Assembly (NCBI GenBank): GCA_022036555.1
Contig: CM039140.1
Coordinates: forward strand, 7,405,943-7,469,942
Direction: 5' to 3'
Source: Microstegium vimineum
Taxonomy: Eukaryota > Streptophyta > Magnoliopsida > Poales > Poaceae
DNA: 64,000 nucleotides
The notes beneath the pieces were generated by a model that had not been told where the DNA came from, did not search any database, and saw nothing but the letters and a program-made list of their open reading frames with translations. A program made the position numbers and the translations under genes. Shown piece by piece: positions 1 to 11,017 of the stretch (position 1 is its first letter; each line of letters opens with the position of its first letter).

Positions 1-477
1 CCAGCCGTAACAATGGAGAGAGTGAGCTCTTGACGCACTGTTCTGTTCTGTTGGGGCAGAGGTGGGAGAGGAGATCATGTGTTTTATGTTGTACACAACA
101 TCACTGTCGGTTCTAGCCACGAACTCGCAGTGAAACACCACATCACTGCCGGTTCAAGCCACATCACTGTCGGTTCAAGCCACCAACCGGCAGTGATGTG
201 GTGTTTCACCGCCGGTTCAGCCCCTGCCCCCAATAATTGGAGGTCTGTCAGAACATGAACCGGCAGTGAAACACCACATCACTGCTGGTTCAAGCTACAT
301 CACTGCCGGTTCAAGCCACCAACCGGCAGTGATGTGGTGTTTCACTGCCGGTTCAGCCCCTACCCCCAATAATTGGGGGCCTGTCAGAACATGAACCGAC
401 AGTGATGAGACATCACCGCCGGCCCAAACAAAACTAGCGGTGATGGGTCGACAGTGATTGTCGTTTGTATAGTAGTG
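1..477. mobile_element. CACTA-type DNA transposon, terminal and subterminal region
   Basis: The segment ends at 477 with ...TATAGTAGTG, the reverse complement of a CACTACTATA terminal inverted repeat typical of plant CACTA (En/Spm) transposons. Inside it, a short motif around CACTGCCGGTTC recurs many times in both orientations, as expected of the subterminal repeats bound by the transposase. A block is tandemly duplicated with a period of 136 bp (for example AACCGGCAGTG at 185 and 321). No transposase reading frame is present; the rest of the element lies off the left edge or was never there. The sequence after 477 is not repetitive in this way, so 477 is the likely outer boundary. Confidence 0.72.
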
Positions 478-1615
478 ATAGATTCATGGACCCCGCGCAT
501 TCAAACCGAGAGGGACTGCCCGGTGACGAACTGACGGACGTGGGGACAAGGCCTCAGGGCATGGTACACCCCTATCCCGAAAAGATGCGACGTAGCGTAG
601 CATATGTGCCACTTAAAATAGTTACCAAGTTTTTAATATACCAAATAGTATTTGTAATTATAAATCTAAATTAATTTACTATAAAATATATTTCGTAATT
701 AATCTAATAATATTTATTAGATATACTAAACAATGGTACCGTTATAATTGTATCGTTTTTTAGACAGAGAGAGTAGGTTTACTGGTTAATTAGTTTGGTT
801 TTTTTTACCTTCAGTTCTATAAATCAACTTTGTTAATAAAGCTAAAACAGCTTTTAAGAATAGAAGTGAGAAAGCTATGAAAAGTTAGTAATTTGAGCTT
901 CACCCAGCTTCATATATAAAGAAACGTGCATATAAGAGGAGCTACAAAACAGTTTTAGGAAAAAGCTATTGCAAAAAAGCTTGTTTGCTCTGTGATGCTG
1001 TTCCATAAGCTCAAACAGACCCTTGCTTAGACCCTTGCTTATTCACAAGTAGTCTTTCCTCCGTAAGGCGTATTAATATATCTAGGAATTGTTTAATATG
1101 ACTACATCTTAGTACCTTTCAATTTCTCTTATAGCATTCATCACTCATTGCCATATATATTAAAAGATTTTTTGCAATAGGAGTCTCTTAATATAACTTT
1201 TATTAGAAATTAGGTTGGTATATAATTTGAATTATTGTTAGTCAAGCTTTGTAAAGTAATATTCTAAATCCTAATTTGTGCCATGAAAGATGAGGTTGTA
1301 TTTCAGGCAGCGATGACAATCGTTTTGTGGAAGAGGGTATCCGCAATTTTCGTACTATTGATTGGTGAGGATTTATGAATATTAGATATACCTGAAATAA
1401 GGCAAACAGAGGTTGTTTGCTTGAAGAGCTGGCCTGGAAGCGCCGGCTAGACAACTCAATCCAACCCCAGGCGTCCAAAATGGGATGGCTGCCTAAGACA
1501 GGCAAACTTTCTAGTCCAGGAAGCAAACATGCTCACAGTATATGTGGGTGCCAAATTTTATTTACGGTTATCAATCGGATACCTTAAATACAGTAAGACT
1601 ATGATAATGATTGTG
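478..1615. other. Intergenic DNA, no gene recognised
   Basis: AT-rich sequence without a convincing coding region. Around 830-1020 a stretch rich in AAAGCT and AGCTTTT motifs, ending with a TCAAACAGACCC-like border, resembles the remains of a MITE, but I could not define its termini. The small open frames here show no recognisable protein. Confidence 0.5.
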
Positions 1616-1807
1616 TAAGGGGTCGTTTGGCCGGGCTCCTCCCGCGGTGCTCCTGTGCGTGAGACGGAGCCGGAGCACTGAAGCCCCAAATACCGGCTTC
1701 GCCTCATTACATGAAAAAGGGCTCCGGCTCCTCTGGCGAATAGGTTGAAGTGGCTCCTCCGCCGGAGCTGCCGTGGAGCCAGAGCTGGAGCCCGACCAAA
1801 CAAGCCT
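1616..1807. mobile_element. Small hAT-like MITE (about 190 bp)
   Basis: The left end GGGGTCGTTTGGCCGGGCTCC and the right end GGAGCCCGACCAAACAAGCC are imperfect inverted repeats of each other. The GC-rich interior contains further inverted GGCTCCGGCTCC and GGAGCC motifs that would fold into a hairpin. This is the usual look of grass non-autonomous elements with GTTTGG-type ends. I could not identify a clear 8-bp target duplication. It has no coding capacity. Confidence 0.6.
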
Positions 1808-2917
1808 AAATATGATGTACAAAGTAACTATTATGTCCTTGCATGTGTTATTTATGTGAATTTTGATGTACTTGAGTCCGTGTTTTGTACTGTTATTCGT
1901 GTGAACCATGATATATTATGAGCATCGACCTACTGTTACTTATATCTCACGCCATCAGTTCATGCCTTGTCTATGATGAGTGTGAGTTTGTGAACTATGA
2001 AGTGTGAAAATGGGACTTTGCTTAAGTATTTGCTACATTTGTGTTTCTTAAAATATGGGTGCCAAAATAACATGTTGTTGTGACTATAACAACATGCTGA
2101 TTGTTCTATCATGGATAAAACATAACGTGTATAAATGTGTTTTACCTACGGATGGTACATGCAGAAAACCTCATTCCATTTAAAAAAGACCCAGTGACTG
2201 CGGATACAAAATCCTGCTGGTTATTAGGTTTTGCGGATGCGGTAAGTGAGGTTTTGGCGTTTTGAATATTCATGTAGGTGTCTAGGTGGGTATTTGTTTG
2301 ATCAATATCTTACTTGACTCGTTAATATTTCTAGTTTCCATAGGCTCTCCTCACTAATATAGCATAAGACCTAATTTGAAAACGCGAATGGCTCTGGGAT
2401 TCCATACTTTTTTTAAGGGTGGATAATCAATGAGAATATTATATTAGTTATCATCATATTTCTTAATGGGATTTTTTTTCATCTATGGGTTTTGCTCTCG
2501 GTGCTTCTAAAGGAGCTCTGAGAGTATTCCTTGTGGAACTCAACCTTTTCCACCCATTACATTGCTCATATCTTTTTCTTAGCATTTTAGATTGCAAGAC
2601 TATAATGATTAATTTCAGTTGTCACCACACAATATAGCACTATACTCCATAGATAGCCAACTATAGCGGTCCAGCAAAGCAATCCACTAAATCCTATAAC
2701 AACCCATTCAAGAGATTGCTAACTTCTTTCTTATTTTTATCCTTGATCTCTCTCGTTTCCTGCACGAACTCGTCCACAGTGTGTCCTTCCCTCTCGTTCT
2801 CCAGCCATCCAACTTCCTTCTCCGGTGACTCTTATCTTACATTTGATGGGCTAACTTGGCTCCATCTAAAATAAAAGAAAACTTTCTGATGTTCTAAGCC
2901 AAATAATTTTAACTTTG

Positions 2918-2952
<35 letters not shown>

Positions 2953-3037
2953 AGACATGTATTTTCATAGCTTACCTCTTATATTAATATTTCTATGTAA
3001 ACTTGGTCAAAATCTCACTTTCGCTGTCCATCGGCAT
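1808..3037. other. Intergenic DNA with an AT microsatellite
   Basis: No gene was recognised. A perfect (AT)n microsatellite occupies 2921-2949. The remainder is AT-rich unique-looking sequence with only short open frames. Confidence 0.5.
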
Positions 3038-3039
3038 TA

Positions 3040-3286
3040 CTCCCTCCGTATCCTGATTAGACAGCGACACGGTCTCCCAAACACAACTTTGACCTCTTAT
3101 TTTTATAAAAATATTTATGGAGTAATGATATATGTATACTTTTATGAAAGTATTTTTTAAGACAAATCTATTCATATAATTTTCACATTTGAAATCTCAA
3201 CAACTTAAAAATTATTGATGATTTATATTCCCAATGTTTGACCCAAAGCTTGTCCAAAACGTCATCTAATTAGGATACGGAGGGAG
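3040..3286. mobile_element. Stowaway-type MITE (247 bp)
   Basis: It begins CTCCCTCCGTATCCTGATTA and ends with the inverted copy TAATTAGGATACGGAGGGAG. It is flanked on both sides by TA (3038-3039 and 3287-3288), the target duplication of Tc1/mariner-derived Stowaway elements. It has no coding capacity and is presumably mobilised in trans. Confidence 0.88.
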
Positions 3287-3511
3287 TATATTGCTAAGTC
3301 AGGGGGCAAGTCTTCTTTATAGCCCCGGTCTTTATTGTGTTTAAAACTCATTCTTCTTCTTAACTGAAAGGCAAAGCCATCTTTTTTCTTTTTAAAGAAT
3401 ATATTTTAAAAAATGATTGAATCACACAAATTTCTTTGAAATTCTTATCAAATGAGCTTTTCTATATAAATATCATTGGAAATAAGCATGAGGCCTAACC
3501 TAATATCATGT

Positions 3512-3532
3512 CCCCCCCCCCCCCCCCCCCCC
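3512..3532. repeat. Poly-C homopolymer tract
   Basis: A run of 21 consecutive C residues in AT-rich intergenic sequence. The exact length of such a run is unreliable with most sequencing methods. Confidence 0.8.
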
Positions 3533-3957
3533 TCTGTATATTATAATTTCTGCATTATTTCTAAGTAGCATTCGAACTCTTCTACTCTGTCGCTAGATTT
3601 ACGCATCACTCTAATTCTATATGAATATTTTTCATTTCTACATATTAAGAATCTTGTGTTTTAACATACTCCAATTCTTCCATTTCTTCTGCATTCTTTG
3701 GAACACAAGATTTACCATTCTCCATTTCTCAACGATTTACCATTCTCCATTGTATGTATATTTTAACAATCTTGCGTACCAACGAATTTCTTACCATTCC
3801 CAGTTTCAGTAATTTCGAGAGAACGTGCTAACTGCATCTTCTGATGGAACCGACCATCGACCACAAACGGAAAACGGAATGTATATAAAACAAGTTGACT
3901 GAAGGATGGCGCCTAAACAAAACGTGCTCTCCCTTCTTAAAAAAATACATTATACTA

Positions 3958-4115
3958 CTCCTTCATTCCAAATTATAAAACTTTTAACATGTTTTAACTT
4001 ATTTAATTTATTATTCTAACTATGTATTTAGACATGTTGTGTATCTAAATATCTAGAAAAACAATAATAAAAGGCTAAAAAGATCAAAATTTCTTATAAC
4101 TTAAAATAGAGAGAG
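3958..4115. mobile_element. Stowaway-like MITE (158 bp, degenerate)
   Basis: The left end CTCCTTCATTCCAAATTATAA is matched by the inverted right end TTATAACTTAAAATAGAGAG. TA dinucleotides flank the element at 3956-3957 and 4116-4117. The interior is AT-rich and palindromic. It differs more from the Stowaway consensus than the copy at 3040-3286, so it is probably older. Confidence 0.7.
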
Positions 4116-4146
4116 TAATAAATAAATAAATAAATAACTACTGGCT

Positions 4147-4911
4147 ATTAACCCTCAAAATTAGCCAAAAGAGGTAAACCTGGACTGATTTTTAACGAAG
4201 TCTTGATCTTCATTTAACCCTCAAAATTAGCCAAAAGAGCCGTTGCAACCATGGAGTCGATCATATGATGGTTGCCTAGGATTAGTATTGGTTGGGATCC
4301 GGTGAAAACATAAAAGCTAAGTAACAGCGTAGTAGTAACAAGCACAGTAAATAAAAATGGACGCGATGACTACTGCTGCTCTCGGACCAGTGACGACCAC
4401 TGCTAACGCGTTGAGAGGATGCAGAAAATCTCAAAATCATGACATGTTGGTGAAGCATTTATACAGAACTGAGGAAAACAGCACCAACAGTGCTTAATGC
4501 TTGTGCAAGACTAAAGGGAGGGCCAAGCTGAGCTGCTCAAATGCCATGAAAATCGTTGAGAAAACAGCTAATCGCAGCTGCTAACAGCAACAGGCACAGA
4601 GACGAACATGCTTCAGAGTTAGCAGACAAGTTAGTTTAATTACACTTACACGCAAGAGACAGGCATCAAAAGGACGAATTAAAAACATGCAGATAAAATA
4701 AAATACGGTCAATCAGTTGTCTAGGAATTAATCTATTCTGATGGTCAGCATCAACTAGTTTTGTTTTAGCAACTGTACATCCATGGCTACATTCAGGCCT
4801 CACCTTCCATTCTTCCATAGCCGCACAAAATAATTCAAAAAAAAAAAACTGCAATGAGACCAGAAAAAAAAAAGATTAAAAACAGCGAACACGGAGCACC
4901 TCGGCCTCAGC
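4147..4911. other. Region downstream of the OVATE gene, no gene recognised
   Basis: A 26-bp sequence (TAACCCTCAAAATTAGCCAA and following bases) occurs twice, near 4149 and 4214, as a short direct repeat. The rest is probably the 3' flank and 3' UTR of the minus-strand gene ending at 4912. I see no other gene. Confidence 0.45.
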
Positions 4912-5961
4912 TCAGCTCTTGCCCTCTTCCTCGTCAAAGGTTGCCGAGGAGTACTCCTCGAAGGTGATGCACGACGACGAGGGCGACGGCGACGGCGGGC
5001 TCGGCAGTGGGGATGACGACGCCTGCGGCGGCTGCATGGTCACGAGAAGGTCGATGAATGCACCGACGATGGCAGCGTGGACGCCCTTGGCGTTGAGCTT
5101 GAGGTACCAAGCCAGGAGCTCCTCCAGGCCTCCCAGTCGCGCAGCCCGTGCGCCGCCACCATCTCCGCCATGGACGCCCTGAAGTCGCCGTACGGGTCCT
5201 TGGACTCCACTGTCACCACCACCGCGCTGCCCTTGGCCGCGACGGCCTCCGCCGGCTCGTCCTTGTCGCGCGGCGCGTCTGTCGCTGGTCCCTCGCTCTG
5301 CTTGACGCCTGCCACTGCCACGGACACGGTGGCCGCCTCGTTCTTGCCTCTCGCCGGCGCCATGCCCTGAAACCTCTCTCGGGTTAGAATCAGAACCGAC
5401 CCTAATGGTGCCTTCTCGTCGGACGACACAAGAAGACATGCGCATTACCTGCTTGGCCAAGAACTCTGCGGCGGCCGGCTCGAAGAACAGTCGCTCCGAA
5501 CGCAAGCCGCGGACGACGGCCGTCTCACGCAACTCCGTCTCCTTCTCCTCCTCGTCCACCTGCTCCGCAACGGCCTCGCCGAGGAACGAAAGGGGGTTCC
5601 GGTGGTCGATGCACGCCGCCGCCTCATCGATGGACGAGCGCCGGAGGAACTGCTCCGAGGTGGTGTCGTAGACGCTGTTCACGGTCCGGAACACCGCGGC
5701 GTCGTCGTCCTTGGTGGGCCCGCGGAACGAGCTGGTCCGCGGGTGCCGGCACGACGGCCAGGGCCACGCGGACGGCGGCGGCGGGTAGCAGCGCTGGGCG
5801 TAGTGAGCGGACGGGGTCGATGGCGCCGGCGGCGAGGCAGAGGACACGTCGCGGAACTTGTAGAGGATGGCGGCCAGGCCCTTCTTGGCCATGGCGGCGG
5901 GGTGGTGGCGGCGCTTGAGCTTGTGGAAGTGGAGGTGGGGAGGGTGCAGAGAAGGAGGCAT
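4912..5961 (-). CDS. OVATE family protein (OFP), two exons, one apparent frameshift
   Basis: Exon 1 is 5449-5961 (171 codons from ATG at 5961). An 82-bp intron follows (5367-5448, GTAATG...TTTCAG, phase 0), and exon 2 is 4912-5366. The product of about 322 residues would be a plant transcriptional repressor of the OVATE family, which works with TALE homeodomain and TRM proteins in organ shape and growth; those partners are family knowledge. Exon 1 carries the N-terminal basic stretch KLKRRHH and the WPSCRHPRT motif seen in several grass OFPs. Exon 2 carries the OVATE domain, beginning DPYGDFRASMAEMV and continuing with LEELLAWYLKLN and GAFIDLLV. The domain is split between two frames: one base appears to be missing from the GG run at about 5127-5128, between DWEA and LEELL. 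Most OFP genes lack introns, so the short intron is unusual but has canonical borders. An alternative start is codon 24 (MAKKGL). Confidence 0.87.
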   Translation of the reverse strand: MPPSLHPPHLHFHKLKRRHHPAAMAKKGLAAILYKFRDVSSASPPAPSTPSAHYAQRCYPPPPSAWPWPSCRHPRTSSFRGPTKDDDAAVFRTVNSVYDTTSEQFLRRSSIDEAAACIDHRNPLSFLGEAVAEQVDEEEKETELRETAVVRGLRSERLFFEPAAAEFLAKQVMRMSSCVVRREGTIRVGSDSNPREVSGHGAGERQERGGHRVRGSGRRQAERGTSDRRAARQGRAGGGRRGQGQRGGGDSGVQGPVRRLQGVHGGDGGGARAARLGGLEELLAWYLKLNAKGVHAAIVGAFIDLLVTMQPPQASSSPLPSPPSPSPSSSCITFEEYSSATFDEEEGKS

Positions 5962-6039
5962 TGTGTTGTGCCGCTCTCGAGTCTCGAGTGGCCGGCGGCG
6001 GGAGCTGGTCTTGCCGCTCTCTTCTGTTCGCTTGTTTTG

Positions 6040-6046
6040 TTTTATA
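6040..6046 (-). promoter_or_regulatory. TATA box of the OVATE family gene
   Basis: The minus strand reads TATAAAA about 80 bp upstream of the start codon at 5961, inside a CTTCTATAAAACAAAAC context. The spacing leaves room for a 5' UTR of roughly 50 bases. This is a positional inference. Confidence 0.55.
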
Positions 6047-6288
6047 GAAGGGCAGAGAAGAAGACGAGGTCTTGGTCAATCGTCATGCTCATTTACTGTA
6101 GGGGTTGGAGAGGTTTCAGTGAGGAAATGAATACCCATTGAATGGCAACTGGTAAAAATATACAAGACCACGTCAAATCTTTTTTTTCCTTTGTTCTGAA
6201 ATTATTTACCAGGACCGCTCAAATTTATGGGGCCAAGTGAAAAAGGATTTTTTTTCACGCATAGAATTTAACAACAGGCTTGTATGTA

Positions 6289-6509
6289 CTTCAGGTTCCA
6301 AATTATAACTTCTAAAAATCTTGGAGAGTCAAATCATTTCAAGTTTGATAAAAAATTATACCGTAGAAAAAACACAAAGATTTATGATAATCTAATGATA
6401 CTTAGTTGATACCATAAATGTTATTATTTTATTATATAAATTTAGTTAAACTTGAAAAACTTTGATTCTCTAAGATTCTTGGAATGACTTATAATTTAGA
6501 ACAAAGGGC
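6289..6509. mobile_element. Stowaway-like MITE (about 220 bp)
   Basis: The left end (CTTCAGGTTCCAAATTATAA) and right end (TTATAATTTAGAACAAAGGG) are inverted copies. Both arms continue with AATCTTGGAGAGTCAAA and its inverse, a signature shared with the MITE at 41608-41726. TA flanks both ends. It lies in the upstream region of the OVATE gene. Confidence 0.72.
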
Positions 6510-8094
6510 TACACAGGAAACAACAAACCAAAAAAAAAGAAAAAGAAAAAAGAAATATGAAGAACTCACCTACTACCTTCGCCGAAGACGGAGAAGTTTT
6601 TTGATGCTAGGTTTGCAGTTTCAGGAGGATAAGAGTTCCATGATCTAGAAGGGGGTCATCGGAGAGGATGTTGGACCGACAGTAGCTGCGTAAGTGACGG
6701 GGCTGTGGGCGCCGCTCGACAGTGAAATGGGAGAGACCAGTTGGGTGATGGGAGTGGTGGGTGATGGGAGTGGTGTGGGTGTTGGATAGAGGAGGAGAAG
6801 CCGACTTTGATTTAGCAATTGCGACGACAAAGGGATACGATGCCTAGGTGCCGCGACGCAGTGGCGGGTGGCAGAGGTGGAGGATGTGTGGGCGCCTATG
6901 CGGAGTAGGGCTAGTGGTGGGGAAGTGCAGGGCGGAGAAGATAAGGTAGAGAGAGGAGAGAGTTGGTTTAGTGTTTTCTGTGTGGACAAGAGTGAGCTGG
7001 CTTAGTGTTTTCTGCGTGCGGATCCACGTGCTACTAAAGTTCATACTATTTTTCTATGCATAAATGGATACTACTTTCCTTAGTTAAACAAAGTATATAT
7101 ATAGTAACATAGTAATATTTTAGGAAACAAAACGCATAATAAAATTTTCATCCCCTAACTTTTATATGGACATGTCATCTCTAAAATATAACCGGAACCT
7201 CCATATTTTTCTTTTGAGAGTCATTGCTTTTATAACTACATGGCTAGTTGATTTTAATGCGTTAGAAAAGCCAAATAACTACATCAATATGTGCTTCTAT
7301 ATTGAGTGCATGGGTCAATCTAGTGCCCGAATGAGGTATATAATTTCTTTTTTTTGCCATGGTTAATAGAGGACAAAAGGAGGTAAAGAAATAGAAGAAG
7401 AGAATCAGTGAAGTGGAAGAGCCTAGCTTATCTAGTGCTGGAGCCATAAAATAAAACATATAAATATACATCCTTTGTCCTTAAAAAGAATGTTATTATA
7501 GCAATAAATATAAACATTTTATTTAGATTTATAGCTAGAATGATATTTTGAAGACAGAGTGTATATTTTATAAGCAATAGAGCATTAAACGGCATGGCAT
7601 AGATCATGATACCCTATACCGTTTATCCTAAATGAAGATATCTAAAGAAGAATAGAGAAAGGACATTCAGAATCAATTAAATATGTCACCATGTGCATTT
7701 AAACCTAATATAATAAAAAGTTATTTCTCCTAAATTTTTGTCTTTTACTCTTGAGTTTGTATGTACCTTCCTCGAGCACAATTATGCCCAGCTTTACTAA
7801 AAAGTAGTCATACCGGATGAGTTAGAGAGAAGGATTGTAATTGGTTTACTGTACAGTAGCCGATCAGAACTCACGACCTATGCTTATAGGAGTTCGAATA
7901 GTGCACATCTAATCATGATGCACTGCCAATTCTAATTCATATTGAAACAAATAATACAAGTTTTTGAGTGTAGCTTTTATAATAACAAGCTGAAACAGAG
8001 AATATTCCACAAATCCACATGTCATATTATCACAATTTCTCAATTCATTATACAACTTTTTGCTAGTACCCACCTTACCCGTGAGGTCTAAGGG
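6510..8094. other. Intergenic DNA with a purine-rich block
   Basis: Between about 6550 and 7030 the plus strand is unusually G- and A-rich, with short direct repeats (GATGGGAGTGGTG twice near 6750; a TTAGTGTTTTCTG motif near 6965 and 7003). The open frame on the opposite strand is low-complexity Ser/Pro/Thr and resembles no protein I know. From 7044 to 8094 the sequence is AT-rich with nothing recognisable. Confidence 0.4.
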
Positions 8095-8125
<31 letters not shown>

Positions 8126-8134
8126 ATATATATT
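8095..8134. repeat. Compound microsatellite (GT)n(AT)n
   Basis: A run of GT dinucleotides passes directly into AT dinucleotides. It abuts the left border of the GC-rich element that starts near 8150. Confidence 0.8.
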
Positions 8135-8149
8135 AATGTCACCGGGGGA

Positions 8150-9769
8150 TTGCTTCCCACCTGAATATATATTGATGAAGCCCAAAACGGTTGGATAAAG
8201 GTTTACAAACGTTGAGGAGGGAAAACAACAAAGTCTGCCTCAGCATCGGAGCGAAAAAGGCAGAACCACAAAGAAAAACTAGAGAGACACATAGACTGCT
8301 ATACCAAGTCACACTAGCTCTTCAACAATGTCTCCAAAGAGAATGACGCTGAACGTAATCATTGTTGGCTAAACTGAAGCTTGACAAGACTTTCGCCCGA
8401 GCCATGTGTCGAGGAGAAAATAGTAGCAAAGGTTCTTCAACGACGCCTTCAAGAAGGGAAATCTCGTCGCTGGCACAGATAAGTCTGAGCTGAGCTTTCG
8501 CCCAGAACCAAAGCTAATGCTCCCAAAGGCGCGCTCGCAACTAAGGAAAGCCTGAACTGAGGTGGGATGCCGAACGCCGCAACACCACGCGGAGCCGTTT
8601 CCGGATTCACCCGCGATAGTGGAACGCCTGGACGAAGAAAAGGGGGGGTGCCGACCACCACGCGGAGCCGTTCCCGGACTCGCCCGCAACGGGGGAGGCC
8701 CACACCCGCAAAACATCCATACCTAGAGAGAGGGGGTTGTCAGTCCGTGCGCCGACAAGCATCGCTGGCCCGCTGACCGCCGCCACACCACGCAGAGCCG
8801 CTCCCAGACTCGCCCGCGATGGTAGGAGGCGCGCACCAGCAAGCTTTCTCGACTTGACGGGGGTGTCGGACACCGCCGCACCGCACGGAGCCGCGTCCGG
8901 ACTCGCCCGTGACGGCGGCAGGTGCGAACCGGCACCGCCAACTCGCTGTCACCCAGGACTTGTCGTGGCCGACGTCGACGCTCTGCCCAAACAACACTCG
9001 AACACGCAGCCCCGCCGCCGGCAAGCCCGCGGCCAAACCACGCGCACAGAACGTTGCAGCTGGGACCCTGCACACGAGGCAAAGAAGCACGCAGCCCCAC
9101 CGCCGGCACACACGCGGCCAAACCGTACGCCCTGCGACTCTGCAGGGCCACCTCGAGATGGAGTCAACATAGTAGCATGTTTGCCTTGTCAACAGTCCGC
9201 CGTCCGCCGCCCGCCAGCAGATCCGGCCCAGGGGGGCCGAATCGGGCCTCTGGCGACCACAACCCACCCGGTTGTGGCCATCCCGGCCCCGCAAGCCCCC
9301 GCCTGGCTAGGTCAGCCGTCGAGAGGCCAGCTGCAGGGGAGGCCTGCCCCGGCTGGCAGTAAGCAGATCCGGCCGTTGGAGGCCGGGATCCGGTGGCCTT
9401 GTGGCCCGGCCGCCCCAGCTCGCCAGAGACAGCGATGGGGAGGGGGGAGGTCGAGGACGGGCCGCAGCCGCCGCACACGGCCGCCCCAGCTCGCCGGAGA
9501 CGAAGATGAGGAGGGGGGAGGTCGAGGACGAGCCGCAGTCGCCGCAAACCGACGGGCGACGACGGCGGCGCGGAGGGTTCGCCCCTCGAGACACCCGTTC
9601 GGGGGAGCTTCGTCGCGCGAGAGGAGGCCCCGCCGCCGCCATCCCGGCGAGCCGCGCTGGCCTTGCCGGCGGCCTGCTCCGACGGCGGCGCGGAGGGCGA
9701 GGGAAGGAGGGTGGGGGCGGGGGCGGAGGTTCGGTCGCCGCCCGAGTCGCCCACGGGGAGCGACGCGGG
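8150..9769 (-). mobile_element. GC-rich unclassified element, possibly a non-autonomous LINE derivative, part 1
   Basis: Composition changes sharply here. Read on the minus strand, the low-coordinate end (TATATTCAGGTGGG, 8150-8175) resembles 3' ends of plant L1 LINEs, and the high-coordinate end (CTAGGGTTTGC, interrupted by a solo LTR) resembles their 5' ends. The interior contains four diverged copies of a GCGGAGCCG(T)TTCCGGACTCGCCCG-like motif at about 8580, 8660, 8785 and 8880. It also has a 71-bp tandem duplication (9410-9480 and 9481-9551) and a repeated CGCGGCCAAACC block near 9030 and 9115. No reverse transcriptase, transposase or other domain is encoded. The long frames on both strands are low-complexity by-products of GC richness. 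The LINE assignment is an inference. Confidence 0.35.
9410..9551. repeat. Tandem duplication, 71-bp period
   Basis: Two adjacent copies start CCGCCCCAGCTCGCC at 9410 and 9481 and agree at most positions, including the GGAGGGGGGAGGTCGAGGAC core. The few mismatches suggest an old duplication within the GC-rich element. Confidence 0.8.
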
Positions 9770-9774
9770 GCAAA

Positions 9775-11012
9775 TGTTAGGAATATGCCCTAGAGCTAAT
9801 CATGTGGATGATTATATTCCGATTGTATCCATGATTAATAAAGTGTTCTTTGAATATCCATTATAGACAACGAGTATTGATTGACGATTATGTGAATTAT
9901 TTGTGGAACTCAATTACTTGAATGGTTATTCTAATAGTTGTCCCTGGTCGGCATTTTTGTAAGAGCACACTTGAATATTAGACCAGCACATGTATTAGTT
10001 GATGGCTATGTTTCACAAGTCATAGACATGGAGATGTCAAACTAATAATGTGGGCACATGTGAGACATGTAGGCTGGACTGACCCAACAAGAGAAAGTCT
10101 CTATTCATGTCATGTACGTTATGTCCTTAGACCTGAGATTGTGGTATGTATTCAAGATGTGAAATGATCTACTTAGAGACTATCAAACGCTACTCCGTAA
10201 TTGGGTAGTTATAAAGGTGGCCCTTGGGTGGTCGAGAAACATGCTGTGAGACATAGACAATCAAGATGGAATTTGCCCCTCTTCGTGAGAGAGATATCAC
10301 TGGATCACTCATGTGATTGGATCAACAAATGCATGGCCGTACTTGGGTTAAGTGTTAACCCACGAGTTGAACCATATATCGAGTGGCAAAGGGAATAACT
10401 TGTACATAGTCATAGTGGTTCGTCTGATATGATCATAGCGTATGCATAGGAGTTGACACGCCTTGCTAGAGGCCGCTATCAACTATTGGTCGAGTAAGAG
10501 TACTTGGGCCATGTCTATGTATGCGTGAGCCCATAGGGTCGCACGCTTAAGGGGCTGGAAGCCTAATTCGGGTTGGACCCGAATTAGACTAGGTTTAGGG
10601 TTTCTAATGGGCCTCCACCGTGGGAGCTCGTTAGGACGCCTATATAAGCAAGGGGTGGGCGCGGGGCGAATTAATCCACGCCTTTAGGCAGCCGCCGTCG
10701 CCTCCCCACGCTCGCGCCTTTTGCTCCTCGCGGACCTAGCAGTCCGGAGGCGCAACGCTTCCTCCCTGCACGTGTGGGATTCCTCGGAGGTGCTGCATCT
10801 GGAGCACAAGGACGAACCGCGCGAAGGGGACGTTGAGACGGACGACCACGCAACTGCACTGCCTGCTGCGACGCGCACGACTACATCAAGTCGTCTTCCG
10901 CTGCACCTGCGCGTCTAGTGGTAATCCCGTAACCTGTAACTAGCAGTAGATCCTGGTTTATGAGGTCGAAAAGTTTTGTTTTCGGCTAGCGTAGCAACCT
11001 CGTATTCCATCA
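9775..11012. mobile_element. Solo LTR of a retrotransposon (1238 bp), probably Copia-like
   Basis: The segment starts TGTTAGGAATATGCCC and ends ...TATTCCATCA, the TG...CA format of LTRs. It is flanked by a perfect 5-bp duplication, GCAAA at 9770-9774 and 11013-11017. The left end resembles the widespread grass LTR family beginning TGTTGGAAATATGCCCTAGA, which I recall as Copia. No internal domain or second LTR is present, so this is the product of recombination between two LTRs of one insertion. It contains no gene; the small reading frames inside are incidental. Confidence 0.88.
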
Positions 11013-11017
11013 GCAAA

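Noticed and set aside
1..420. CRISPR-like array suggested by repeated CACTGCCGGTTC units
   Set aside because: Repeats occur in both orientations, spacers are not unique, the host is a plant, and the pattern ends at a CACTA terminus.
4919..6141. Several plus-strand frames of 80-180 codons over the OVATE gene
   Set aside because: Antisense shadows of a GC-rich gene; the minus strand has the conserved domain, splice sites and TATA box.
8737..9780. A 347-codon plus-strand frame and a 196-codon minus-strand frame in the GC-rich block
   Set aside because: Low-complexity Arg/Pro/Ala translations without motifs, overlapping on both strands and built over internal tandem repeats.
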